Of a stretch of 64,000 nucleotides of DNA, positions 30,567 through 39,203 are shown piece after piece. How positions within the stretch are numbered: the stretch's first letter is position 1; every line of letters starts with the position of its first letter. Position numbers and translations under genes: made by a program. The stretch is from assembly GCA_009784555.1 (NCBI GenBank), contig WRBO01000006.1, positions 1 through 64,000 of the forward strand, in the 5' to 3' direction. Source of the stretch: Bacillota bacterium. GTDB taxonomy: Bacteria; Bacillota; Clostridia; Christensenellales; UBA1242. The notes under the pieces were generated by a model that saw only the letters and a program-made list of their open reading frames with translations, made no database searches and was not told the origin of the DNA.

Positions 30567-33343
30567 TATGCAACCCTCCTCAATAACCGTGCGAATGTCG
30601 CTTCGGCCGTTGCACTATCCGCCATGTCGCGCATCTGGTCTTCAACACTTACAAAGTGTATTGAACCCTCGTTCGGCATGAATCTTTGGAAATCGGCTAC
30701 CGCCAAGGTTATCCCGGCGGGCGACAATGTTCCTGTATTGGTGACCAGTGAAAAATCTGTTGCCAGCAAATCCATGGTTTCCGAATCGAACGCACCCAAA
30801 GTTGTCAGGTGCTGTGCGGGGGACAGAGGAATAGTTATACGCACATTAGAAGGCAGAGCAATGGGCAACTTGAAAAACTCAACACCCTCATGTGATGGGC
30901 CGCGAAAGTTAAACAAACCCATGCCTATTGTCTGGTCGTCAATTTCAAAAACGTAATGGTCTGCGATTGATTTTTCCATCCATGTGTAAAATTTCAAGAA
31001 CCCGCGAATAGTCAACGTCAGGTTCTGGGGTCTTCGCATCGGGTCGCCTGGGTGATACTCTTTCAAGTTAAATGCAATCCCCATCAACGTGTTCTCAAAA
31101 ACCAAATTCTCTACTATAACATCTTGTGCTTGGGTTGTTTCTGGACGAACTTGTGTATCTTTGCCGAACGTTCCATGGGAATCACGCGCATCACCCTCGC
31201 CCAAGAATATTCCGCCATATCCCGCATTACGCAGAAGCGAGTTGCGAATATGCACATCATGTGTGGCGTAATATCTATCCGTGCGATACCACGATGTAAA
31301 CTCTGTATATGCGAATGGTACTGCTATCAATGCGGATGCACCCTCGACACGGCTGTATTGTAATGTTGTGTTGCTGTGCAACTCAACCAATGTTCCGCCA
31401 TTCAACAACATGTTTAGGTCGTTGCTGTTATGCCCCAAAAACCTTACGTTGGTAATAACAACAGGAATTGTTGGCGGCCTGCTGGTCCCGCTTGGGTCCC
31501 AACCGTTGATGATATCGGACTGAACGAATGTAAAGAACGTTTCCAACAAAGCAACGTCAAATCGGGTGATATCCATGCGGAAATCGTTACCGTATATTCC
31601 GCGGAAGATACGTTGAACAGACGTAAATTCCATATCGTTTTGTAAAACAATATTACGGCGTGCCATGTTTGCAACGTCAAATTCGGACACGGTACGAACG
31701 TTTGCACCATACACAACATTAAATGTAAACGATGCGGTGGCATACGGCTCCGATGGATTTGTAATGACGGGCATCTGATATGCCCCGCGTACGGTAATCG
31801 TAACCGCATGACTTTCGTAATCCCCATCATAATCGCGCCCGTCGTTAAAATACGCTGGGTTGAATGTGACAACACCTGTTTCTGTCACGGGTGCCAACAA
31901 TGGGTTGCTTGACTCGAACAATACCGCGGAACTGGCCCCTGGTGCCAACACAACTTCGGGGTTCATCAAATGCGTATATGCCTCGCCTTGGAAATTCATC
32001 GCCCCTGTCACATAGATATTTTCAAATCCGCGGGCATGACCCGTACGGGAAATAGGCAGGGTAATGCTGCTCGCCCCACTCGCTACAACCGTAACGTTGA
32101 TTATAAACACGTGTGATATTGGCTCTTCGCGATGTGCAATCGTCAATGTAATTGTTGCGGACACGGTGTCGTGGCCCGAAATCTGGACACTGTTAAATTG
32201 CGCCAATCGATTTATAAATACGGCGGCTGGTGCGCTGCTTACCCAATTGACATCATACGCACTGGCAAAATCCACTGGCCATCCTGCGGTACTGAACGCA
32301 ACCATACTATTGGTGCCCAAACCCATTGTCATACTGGTTGCATTCGCCGTGAACACCGCTGGGTTCCCGTCAATCTGTAACGTAGTATCCGGCAGGGCAA
32401 CATTCGCCAACGCACCCATAGTAGACGTAACGTCAACCAACGCAACATCACCGCCCAGGGTTATCTCCAACGTAACCATCCCCGCAGATGTAAATACAAT
32501 ATCATCACCCACAATAGACGCAATAGGACTGCCTATGTCATTAATGATGTTAAATGTCGGTTCACCGTCACGATTCACCAACAGGGGAATGGTGTCCGCC
32601 AACGTAACCAAGGGACGGTCAACATTAAACGAACGGCCCATGAACAACAAACTCAACTGTTCATTGGGACGTTGAACAACCTCTATACCAATTTCACTCC
32701 TGTGTTCGATATTGTCGGCCGTTTGCATTCCGCGCATGATTATACTGGTCACACCGATGTTGACGGCCTCGACGACCGCTTCAAATGTATAAAAACTGTC
32801 CGTATCGGCGGATGTACGTTGCCAATGTTGAACAACCTCCATCACATTAACGTCGCCTGTCTCGATTGCTGGAACTGTACCCGCCAATCCGTCACGTGTT
32901 TCAACGCGCGCATGAACGGTCAAACGGTCTCCTGGGTACATAACATCTTGGTCGCCCTCGGTCCAAATGTCAAAGACCTCTAAATACAACGAATGTACCG
33001 TAACGTTGGTAATCGCACGCAAATGCCCATCAACGGTCGTTGCAATGACTTGGGTGGTGCCGTTCGATACCGCCGTAACTCGCCCGATATTATCAACCGT
33101 TGCAATCCCTGGGTCTAACGACTCCCACGTCGCCATTTGGTTTGTGGCATTCGCTGGATGAATTTCGTGCAACAACTGTTGCGTTACGTTCAATCGGTCA
33201 AAATGTAATGTCGTACGGTTCATGGATATGGACAACACCGAAATATGCGGCGGCCGCACAGGCAACAGGTCAATCAAATTAAACGCCAGCAAATGCAAAA
33301 TCACCGGCAATAATAAAACAAGAACAATTAACTTTTTCTTCAT
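30566..33343 (-). CDS. Large extracytoplasmic protein with Big_2-like domain and beta-helix region (module 2)
   Basis: 'WESLDPGIATVDNIGRVTAVSNGTTQVIATT' Big_2-like; 'DVHIRNSLLRNAGYGGIFLGEG' beta-helix-like. Confidence 0.75.
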   Translation of the reverse strand: MKKKLIVLVLLLPVILHLLAFNLIDLLPVRPPHISVLSISMNRTTLHFDRLNVTQQLLHEIHPANATNQMATWESLDPGIATVDNIGRVTAVSNGTTQVIATTVDGHLRAITNVTVHSLYLEVFDIWTEGDQDVMYPGDRLTVHARVETRDGLAGTVPAIETGDVNVMEVVQHWQRTSADTDSFYTFEAVVEAVNIGVTSIIMRGMQTADNIEHRSEIGIEVVQRPNEQLSLLFMGRSFNVDRPLVTLADTIPLLVNRDGEPTFNIINDIGSPIASIVGDDIVFTSAGMVTLEITLGGDVALVDVTSTMGALANVALPDTTLQIDGNPAVFTANATSMTMGLGTNSMVAFSTAGWPVDFASAYDVNWVSSAPAAVFINRLAQFNSVQISGHDTVSATITLTIAHREEPISHVFIINVTVVASGASSITLPISRTGHARGFENIYVTGAMNFQGEAYTHLMNPEVVLAPGASSAVLFESSNPLLAPVTETGVVTFNPAYFNDGRDYDGDYESHAVTITVRGAYQMPVITNPSEPYATASFTFNVVYGANVRTVSEFDVANMARRNIVLQNDMEFTSVQRIFRGIYGNDFRMDITRFDVALLETFFTFVQSDIINGWDPSGTSRPPTIPVVITNVRFLGHNSNDLNMLLNGGTLVELHSNTTLQYSRVEGASALIAVPFAYTEFTSWYRTDRYYATHDVHIRNSLLRNAGYGGIFLGEGDARDSHGTFGKDTQVRPETTQAQDVIVENLVFENTLMGIAFNLKEYHPGDPMRRPQNLTLTIRGFLKFYTWMEKSIADHYVFEIDDQTIGMGLFNFRGPSHEGVEFFKLPIALPSNVRITIPLSPAQHLTTLGAFDSETMDLLATDFSLVTNTGTLSPAGITLAVADFQRFMPNEGSIHFVSVEDQMRDMADSATAEATFARLLRRVA

Positions 33344-33358
33344 TCGTCCAAACCCCTC

Positions 33359-34957
33359 CTACCTGTCCAATATGCGGTCGAATTTTTGCCCCAACCGTGA
33401 AAATAGTGCAAGGAACCCAACTCCCGCAAAACAAACCGAGATTACCAACGTAACCATCAACGCGGTGACCTCGCCAACTGCAAACGACAATATGGCGGCA
33501 ATAAAGCCCAAAAACAACGCACCCAACAAACCAATGAAAACCGTCACAGACATATTTCCATCATTCGATATGGAACCATCTTCGTGTAATTCTGGGTTTC
33601 TGACATCGGCATTAATTGCCAAACATATCTGTGCAAATCCAAATGCGATGGCAATTAACCCCAGCAACAACGCATGTCCGGCTCCCAGCAAATTAAATAC
33701 AATCAACACACCAACGGCCGCCAAGACACTGGGGACCAACGCAATGAACGCAAACATTACCTTTGACAATATATACTTGCGCGGGGAAACGGGATACAAT
33801 CGCAGAAGGAAAAACGCATTCCCCTCACGCGATATTGAAGTTGCGGCGAAACTCGTACTCACCACGCCAAAGATACATATAACAAACACACCAATCGCAA
33901 CGGCGGCCAAATCACCAATCAAATCAAAAGATATCTGGGCTGAACTGCTCATCGTCAAATAAACCATCATCGGGGTAATGATAATAAATGTAAAGTACTG
34001 GAACAAATACCCGATGTTACGGAAAATCATTTTGAACTCGCGCACGACTAGGGACCAAAAAAACGGCCGAACCTTATCCTTTGCGTTGTTCTGGATATAT
34101 TCACGGTCTTTACCAATCCCAATCTCCATCATCTTTTGGTAAAAATAATGTTGAACCAACATCAAAATCCCAAACGAAACACCAATAACAATCACCAGCC
34201 ACAGGATGTTCAACAAAACATTATGCCAAACCAAAATGTCGGCCATCCACACGGATGTCGACATAACCCCGCTCAACGCGACAATGGCATTTATCAACTG
34301 ATGGTTAACGTTAAACGAAATCCCTGTCGTAACGTCAATAACACCATCAATCAATCGCATATATCCCCAAAAGCCCAAAGACATAATTACAACAAACAAC
34401 GTTAAAACCAACCAAAACTTGTTGGACAAAAACATCTTGATATAAACACAAAGGAACGATAAAATCGCTCCCAAAGAAAATGCCAACAGGGTACTGAATA
34501 TCGCAACTAACGGCACCAACACAAAGAACATCGTTGAATATCCCAACATGAATCCATAAATGTTAAGGAGAGGCAACAACAACGCCAACCCAAACACTAA
34601 CTGGCGGATAAAGATATAAAACAACTTACTTAAAAATAATGTCCGCGGATGTATGGGGTACTTCATCAAATGTGCATTGATTGTCGGGCTAAAGAATATT
34701 TTGACGCACAAAACAACACTCCAAACAATCTGCAACAAAAATACCAAAAACAGGGTAAAGACCAATAACTCCCACTCATTCCCGGTTTGCTCGAAATTCA
34801 CAACCAAACTGTGAAAGAACAAAATAATCAACGACAACATCATACCGTTAATCGCCAATCCGAACAGGGCACTAAAATAACTGCGCTTGCCGTCTTTGTT
34901 GCGGCTGCTGTTCAAATTGTTATGGAGATTAACATATGTTAAAAAATCAGACGCCAT
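33359..34957 (-). CDS. ABC transporter permease (module 2)
   Basis: Multi-TM; adjacent to ATPase; 'ATSISREGNAFFLLRLYPVSPRKYILSK' parallels module 1 'ASSITREGWNVYHTKLIPVEFRRQLLIK'. Confidence 0.85.
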   Translation of the reverse strand: MASDFLTYVNLHNNLNSSRNKDGKRSYFSALFGLAINGMMLSLIILFFHSLVVNFEQTGNEWELLVFTLFLVFLLQIVWSVVLCVKIFFSPTINAHLMKYPIHPRTLFLSKLFYIFIRQLVFGLALLLPLLNIYGFMLGYSTMFFVLVPLVAIFSTLLAFSLGAILSFLCVYIKMFLSNKFWLVLTLFVVIMSLGFWGYMRLIDGVIDVTTGISFNVNHQLINAIVALSGVMSTSVWMADILVWHNVLLNILWLVIVIGVSFGILMLVQHYFYQKMMEIGIGKDREYIQNNAKDKVRPFFWSLVVREFKMIFRNIGYLFQYFTFIIITPMMVYLTMSSSAQISFDLIGDLAAVAIGVFVICIFGVVSTSFAATSISREGNAFFLLRLYPVSPRKYILSKVMFAFIALVPSVLAAVGVLIVFNLLGAGHALLLGLIAIAFGFAQICLAINADVRNPELHEDGSISNDGNMSVTVFIGLLGALFLGFIAAILSFAVGEVTALMVTLVISVCFAGVGFLALFSRLGQKFDRILDR

Positions 34958-35713
34958 TTATATCTCCTCGCCGTTTTTTGCCTTGGCTACCAACGAACGG
35001 AACTCGTCCTCCAATGTGTGCTTTGCTTTTTTGTTAAATTCAATAACGTCAATCTCTTTTATCATCCGTCCGTTGTGAATAATAATCGCACGGTGACAAA
35101 TACGCTGAACGATGTCCAGGTTATGACTGGAAAAGAAAACGCTGTTGCCCTCGGTGGACGCATTTTGCAATAACGACAAAACTTCCTGCTGACTGTCAAC
35201 ATCCAAACCGACCAACGGCTCGTCCAACACCCACAACTTTGGATTGTGAATGAAACTGGCCATCAACGCCACCTTCTGCTTCATCCCGTGACTGTAACCT
35301 TTTATCTGGCGGTCAAATGCGGCCTCAAGGTTAAACAGGTTCAAATACTTCTCAATCAACCGTGTGCGGTCTTCCATATTTACACCATACGCATCGGCGG
35401 AAAAGTTAACATACTCGCGCCCCGTCAACTTTTCAAACGTAACGTGGTTATCTGGAACAAATCCAAAGTTACGCTTTGCATTTAACGGGTCTTGGCGTAC
35501 ATCATGCCCGCAAATCTCAATTGAACCTTCGTCAAATGTGTGCAATCCGCAAATAGACTTCAACATAGTTGTCTTGCCCGCACCATTCATCCCCAAAAAG
35601 CCAACGACCTCGCCGTCATTAATCGAAAATGATATCTCGTGGTTGTGCCAAACCTTACCTTTGTTGTATGTTTTACACGCACGATTGACCTTTAATACTT
35701 CTTTTGTTTCCAT
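34958..35713 (-). CDS. ABC transporter ATPase (module 2)
   Basis: 'GMNGAGKTT', 'YSHGMKQK', 'LWVLDEPLVGLD'; start placed at ATG 35713. Confidence 0.95.
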   Translation of the reverse strand: METKEVLKVNRACKTYNKGKVWHNHEISFSINDGEVVGFLGMNGAGKTTMLKSICGLHTFDEGSIEICGHDVRQDPLNAKRNFGFVPDNHVTFEKLTGREYVNFSADAYGVNMEDRTRLIEKYLNLFNLEAAFDRQIKGYSHGMKQKVALMASFIHNPKLWVLDEPLVGLDVDSQQEVLSLLQNASTEGNSVFFSSHNLDIVQRICHRAIIIHNGRMIKEIDVIEFNKKAKHTLEDEFRSLVAKAKNGEEI

Positions 35714-35765
35714 ATCTATAAAGAATAGCATATGCAAAAACTTATTGCAATTTCATTCAAAGCTA

Positions 35766-35797
35766 TTGACACATCTTTGGGCAATATTGTATATATA
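35766..35797 (+). promoter_or_regulatory. Promoter of the met leader/metQNI operon
   Basis: TTGACA (35766-35771), TATATA at 35790-35795 or 35792-35797. Confidence 0.65.
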
Positions 35798-35807
35798 GGC
35801 TAGGGAT

Positions 35808-35876
35808 ATGAAACAAATCGCATTCATCGCAAAAGGCGCAACCGTTATGATGATGCATTCGGGTTACCGAATGTAG
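35808..35876 (+). CDS. Methionine-rich leader peptide MKQIAFIAKGATVMMMHSGYRM
   Basis: ATG 35808 to TAG 35876, three consecutive Met codons, promoter immediately upstream, attenuator structures downstream. Confidence 0.75.
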   Translation: MKQIAFIAKGATVMMMHSGYRM

Positions 35877-35906
35877 ATTTTTGTATGCGAATCTGAAATA
35901 ACAAAC

Positions 35907-35960
35907 AAATCTGCCTCGGTAACCCGTTAAACGGAAAAACCACAGGGGCAGATTTTTTTT
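35907..35960 (+). terminator. Attenuator terminator of metQNI
   Basis: AAATCTGCC (35907-35915) pairs GGCAGATTT (35947-35955) followed by T tract. Confidence 0.75.
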
Positions 35961-36006
35961 GCGTTGTTTCATAATCCAAATCAAAAATTAAACGGAGAAA
36001 ATAAAA

Positions 36007-36771
36007 ATGAAAAAAACACTAGGCATAATTTTAATCTTGGCGGTTCTAATCTTACCCGTCACATTCCTGACGGGGTGCAACCGCTCCGACCTCTACATCC
36101 TGCGCGTCGGCGCAACCACCTCACCACATGCAATAGTATTGGAACAGGTCCAGGATGAATTAAGGGAAGCGGGCTTCGACCTGCGCATAACCGTCCTGTC
36201 CGACTTCACAACGGGAAACCCCGCACTCGCACGGGGCGACCTCATTGCCAACTATTTCCAACACCGCCCATTCCTCGAAAACTTTAATGCAAATACGAAC
36301 AACAACCTGCAACCCCTCGCTGGAATCCACTTTGAACCCCTCGGCATCTTCCCGGGCCAACGTGCATCAATCGCCGCCCTGCAACCTGGCGACCGCATAA
36401 TCATCCCAAACGATGTAACGAACTATGCACGCGCCCACACTCTTTTGGCCGCCAACGGTATCGATGTTTCCCAATTCCAAATCTATCCTGTACTCGCATC
36501 CAACCTAACAACACTCCGCACGGATGCCGCACTCGCCGTCATCAACGGAAACTGGGCCTTGGGCGCGGGAATTATTGATTTGCGCCTGACCTACGAAACC
36601 CCTGAACTGGGCGAACGCTACACAAACATCATTGCAATCCGCGACGGCTACCAAAACCACGCGGGGCTGAACGCACTTGTCACGGCACTGCAAAGCGACC
36701 GAATCCGAGACTTCATCCTAAACCGTTGGAACGGTGCAATTGTTCCGAACTTCATCGGCGGTGGCTTCTAA
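36007..36771 (+). CDS. metQ: Methionine-type ABC transporter substrate-binding lipoprotein
   Basis: Lipobox 'LTGC'; NlpA/MetQ features 'RVGATTSPHAIVLEQVQDEL', 'ANYFQHRPFLENFN', 'IPNDVTNYARA'. Confidence 0.88.
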   Translation: MKKTLGIILILAVLILPVTFLTGCNRSDLYILRVGATTSPHAIVLEQVQDELREAGFDLRITVLSDFTTGNPALARGDLIANYFQHRPFLENFNANTNNNLQPLAGIHFEPLGIFPGQRASIAALQPGDRIIIPNDVTNYARAHTLLAANGIDVSQFQIYPVLASNLTTLRTDAALAVINGNWALGAGIIDLRLTYETPELGERYTNIIAIRDGYQNHAGLNALVTALQSDRIRDFILNRWNGAIVPNFIGGGF

Positions 36772-37460
36772 TGAACGACAACATCATCACGGTTGAAAAC
36801 CTAACAAAAGACTTCCGCGATACACGGGTTCTGGACAACATCTCTTTTGAAATAAAAAGGGGCGAAATCTTCGGAATAATAGGGCCCAGTGGCGCGGGCA
36901 AGAGCACCCTCATCAGATGCCTAAACATGCTTGAACGTCCAACATCTGGCAAAATCGTCTTTAATGACGTTGACATCGTCCCCCTGCGTGAGCGACACCT
37001 CGCAAAAATCCGCCAACAAATCGGCATGATATTCCAATCCTTTAACCTCCTCGCCCAACGCAATGTTTTGCGGAATGTACACTTTCCATTGGAGGTCGCG
37101 CGGAATAAAACACTTGAAACCAAAACCCGCGCCTTGGAACTCTTAAATCTCGTTGGCCTATCTGACAAGGTTCGTGAATACCCGCGAACCTTGTCTGGCG
37201 GCCAAAAACAACGCGTGGCAATCGCCCGCGCGGTCGTAAACAATCCCGCGGTTCTGTTATGTGATGAACCAACATCCGCCTTGGATGAAAAATGCACGGA
37301 CGAGGTCTTGAACCTCCTCCGTGACATTAACGAAAAATTCAACCTAACAATCATCATAATCACGCACGAAATGTCGGTAATCGAAAAAATCTGCAACAGG
37401 GTAGCCACAATCGAAAACGGCAAAATAATCGAAATACGGGGGGTGAAACAAAATGGATAA
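36771..37460 (+). CDS. metN: Methionine-type ABC transporter ATPase
   Basis: 'GPSGAGKSTLIRCLNMLERPTSG', 'LSGGQKQRVAIARA', 'LLCDEPTSALD'. Confidence 0.92.
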   Translation: MNDNIITVENLTKDFRDTRVLDNISFEIKRGEIFGIIGPSGAGKSTLIRCLNMLERPTSGKIVFNDVDIVPLRERHLAKIRQQIGMIFQSFNLLAQRNVLRNVHFPLEVARNKTLETKTRALELLNLVGLSDKVREYPRTLSGGQKQRVAIARAVVNNPAVLLCDEPTSALDEKCTDEVLNLLRDINEKFNLTIIIITHEMSVIEKICNRVATIENGKIIEIRGVKQNG

Positions 37461-38106
37461 CGTCGACACATCACAAATAATTGCCGCAACCTTGGACACC
37501 TTGCGCGTAACCCTGATTGCCTCCGCTTTTGCGTACCTAATCGCAATACCTCTGGGCATCGCTCTCGTCGTCACCCGACGGGGCGGCATCTACCAAAACC
37601 GCTTCATCAATATACTCTTGGGCACATATGTCAACATTACACGGTCGATACCATTCCTGTTGCTCGCAATCTTCGTCATCCCCGTGACACGATTCTTCAT
37701 CGGCACCGCCCTCGGCTCAACCGCCATGATTGTACCCTTGGTCATCGCCGCCGTTCCATTCATCGCCCGCCTGGTCGAAAACGCACTCCTCCAACTGGAC
37801 AAGGGTTTAATCGAGGCCGCTAAATCCATGGGTGCCTCCCGCCTGAAAATCATCTACAAACTCTACCTGCCTGAATGCCTGCCCGCAATCATCCTAACGG
37901 CTGGGGTGTCGGTGGTATCCATCCTCTCATTCTTTGCCATGGCGGGAATCCTGGGCGGCGGGGGACTGGGCCAACTCGCAATCGACTTCGGCTGGGCCCG
38001 CTTCAACAACGCGGTTCTCTTCCTCTGCATCGCAATCCTCGTCATCCTAACCCAACTAATCCAAGGCACCGTCTTCCTCCTAAACAAACTCCTCGACCGC
38101 CGATAG
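37453..38106 (+). CDS. metI: Methionine-type ABC transporter permease
   Basis: 'NITRSIPFLLLAIFVIPVTRFFIGTALGSTAMIVPLVIAAVPFIARLVE'. Confidence 0.93.
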   Translation: MDNVDTSQIIAATLDTLRVTLIASAFAYLIAIPLGIALVVTRRGGIYQNRFINILLGTYVNITRSIPFLLLAIFVIPVTRFFIGTALGSTAMIVPLVIAAVPFIARLVENALLQLDKGLIEAAKSMGASRLKIIYKLYLPECLPAIILTAGVSVVSILSFFAMAGILGGGGLGQLAIDFGWARFNNAVLFLCIAILVILTQLIQGTVFLLNKLLDRR

Positions 38107-38119
38107 CATATACTGACGC

Positions 38120-38335
38120 ATGACCTGCAAACCAAAACAACTCTGCGATTTCTCCGAATGCGACCTGCTCGCCATAACTACCATAATCACCCGCGAAATC
38201 GCCAAAGCAGTAAAAGACATTGATGTATTAAACGCCGTTGGTGATATAGTAACGGCCGTAGGTGCAAATATAACCGTCTTGGCCAACCAAAGGGACCGCT
38301 GCGCCAAAGACATCCGCGTCAGCACAACTAGTTAA
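38120..38335 (+). CDS. Small hypothetical protein (DUF6774-like)
   Basis: TATACT 5 nt upstream of ATG; 'DFSECDLLAITTIITREIAKAVKDIDVLNAVGDIVTAVGANITVLA'. Confidence 0.5.
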   Translation: MTCKPKQLCDFSECDLLAITTIITREIAKAVKDIDVLNAVGDIVTAVGANITVLANQRDRCAKDIRVSTTS

Positions 38336-39113
38336 AATTAATCTGATACTCGTCCGGATTGTAAATCGTTCCATGCATCGCAATATGAACCCCGGGCTCA
38401 ATGTTCCCAAAGGACGCAATCGCAAAACCCAAATTAAACGCGGCATCGGATAACGGCCCTCCAACCAAAGGATGAAAAGACCCTGTAATAATAATTTTCT
38501 TGGTGGTATTCTCTCCCAGGTAATTCTTAATATGCCGCGCCGTCCCCGTAATGGTGTACAAACCATGCGTCACCAAGATATTCTCATGGCTCGACTCCAT
38601 AATCTGCTTAACGATATTTGCAACATCTTCCTTGTTAATCTCGCGGCTGTCTTTCATAATCGCCTCACCTGACACAACGTCAAAGCTCGGTTTAATATAC
38701 TTCTTCAAATATTCAACAATAAATGAACGCTCCAATGGAACAATCGAATCTTTAATAATCGACAACTCACCGTCAATAGTTCCGCCCGTCGCAATGTGAA
38801 AGACCGAACTACTGGTTCCAACACCCGCTTTAATCTCGGTCGTCAACAACTGCTTGTTCTTTTCAACAAAATCAATCTCATCAAACAGCGGGCGAATGGT
38901 CTTATACAACCGCTCGCACTCTGGCGTCGGCTCGGCTCCGCGGGGCGATGTATTAAACAACTTCATCCCCAACTCGGCCTCTAATTGCTTTATGCTCTTG
39001 CTGACATTCGCATGGCTGGCCAAATTCAACAACTCGGCGGCGCGGCTCATATTCAATGTCTCATACACGGCAAAAAATGTCGCGTACAAATTATAATTCC
39101 TTGATGTATCCAT
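38328..39113 (-). CDS. LysR-type HTH domain fused to L-asparaginase-like domain
   Basis: HTH 'YATFFAVYETLNMSRAAELLNLASHANVSKSIKQLEAELGMKLFNTSPRGAEPTPECERLY' then 'FHIATGGTIDG', 'MKDSREI', 'VTHGLYTITGTA', 'IITGSFHPL'; start at ATG 39113. Confidence 0.85.
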   Translation of the reverse strand: MDTSRNYNLYATFFAVYETLNMSRAAELLNLASHANVSKSIKQLEAELGMKLFNTSPRGAEPTPECERLYKTIRPLFDEIDFVEKNKQLLTTEIKAGVGTSSSVFHIATGGTIDGELSIIKDSIVPLERSFIVEYLKKYIKPSFDVVSGEAIMKDSREINKEDVANIVKQIMESSHENILVTHGLYTITGTARHIKNYLGENTTKKIIITGSFHPLVGGPLSDAAFNLGFAIASFGNIEPGVHIAMHGTIYNPDEYQINFN

Positions 39114-39141
39114 ACAATCATTATACACACTGTTCCAAAAA

Positions 39142-39158
39142 TTCACAATAGATGTGAA
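39142..39158. promoter_or_regulatory. Candidate LysR-type operator palindrome
   Basis: TTCACA-ATAGA-TGTGAA in the 90-bp divergent intergenic region; overlaps the minus-strand -35 (TTGTGA). Confidence 0.5.
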
Positions 39159-39203
39159 CAATAGAATCTTGCCCTTTACCCCAAAAGGGCATAATATAAG
39201 GAT

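Noticed and set aside
35800-36006. T-box or SAM (S-box) riboswitch for metQNI
   Set aside because: No recognisable T-box antiterminator (GGTGGNACCGCG-like) or S-box core; the Met-rich ORF plus alternative pairing explains the leader better.
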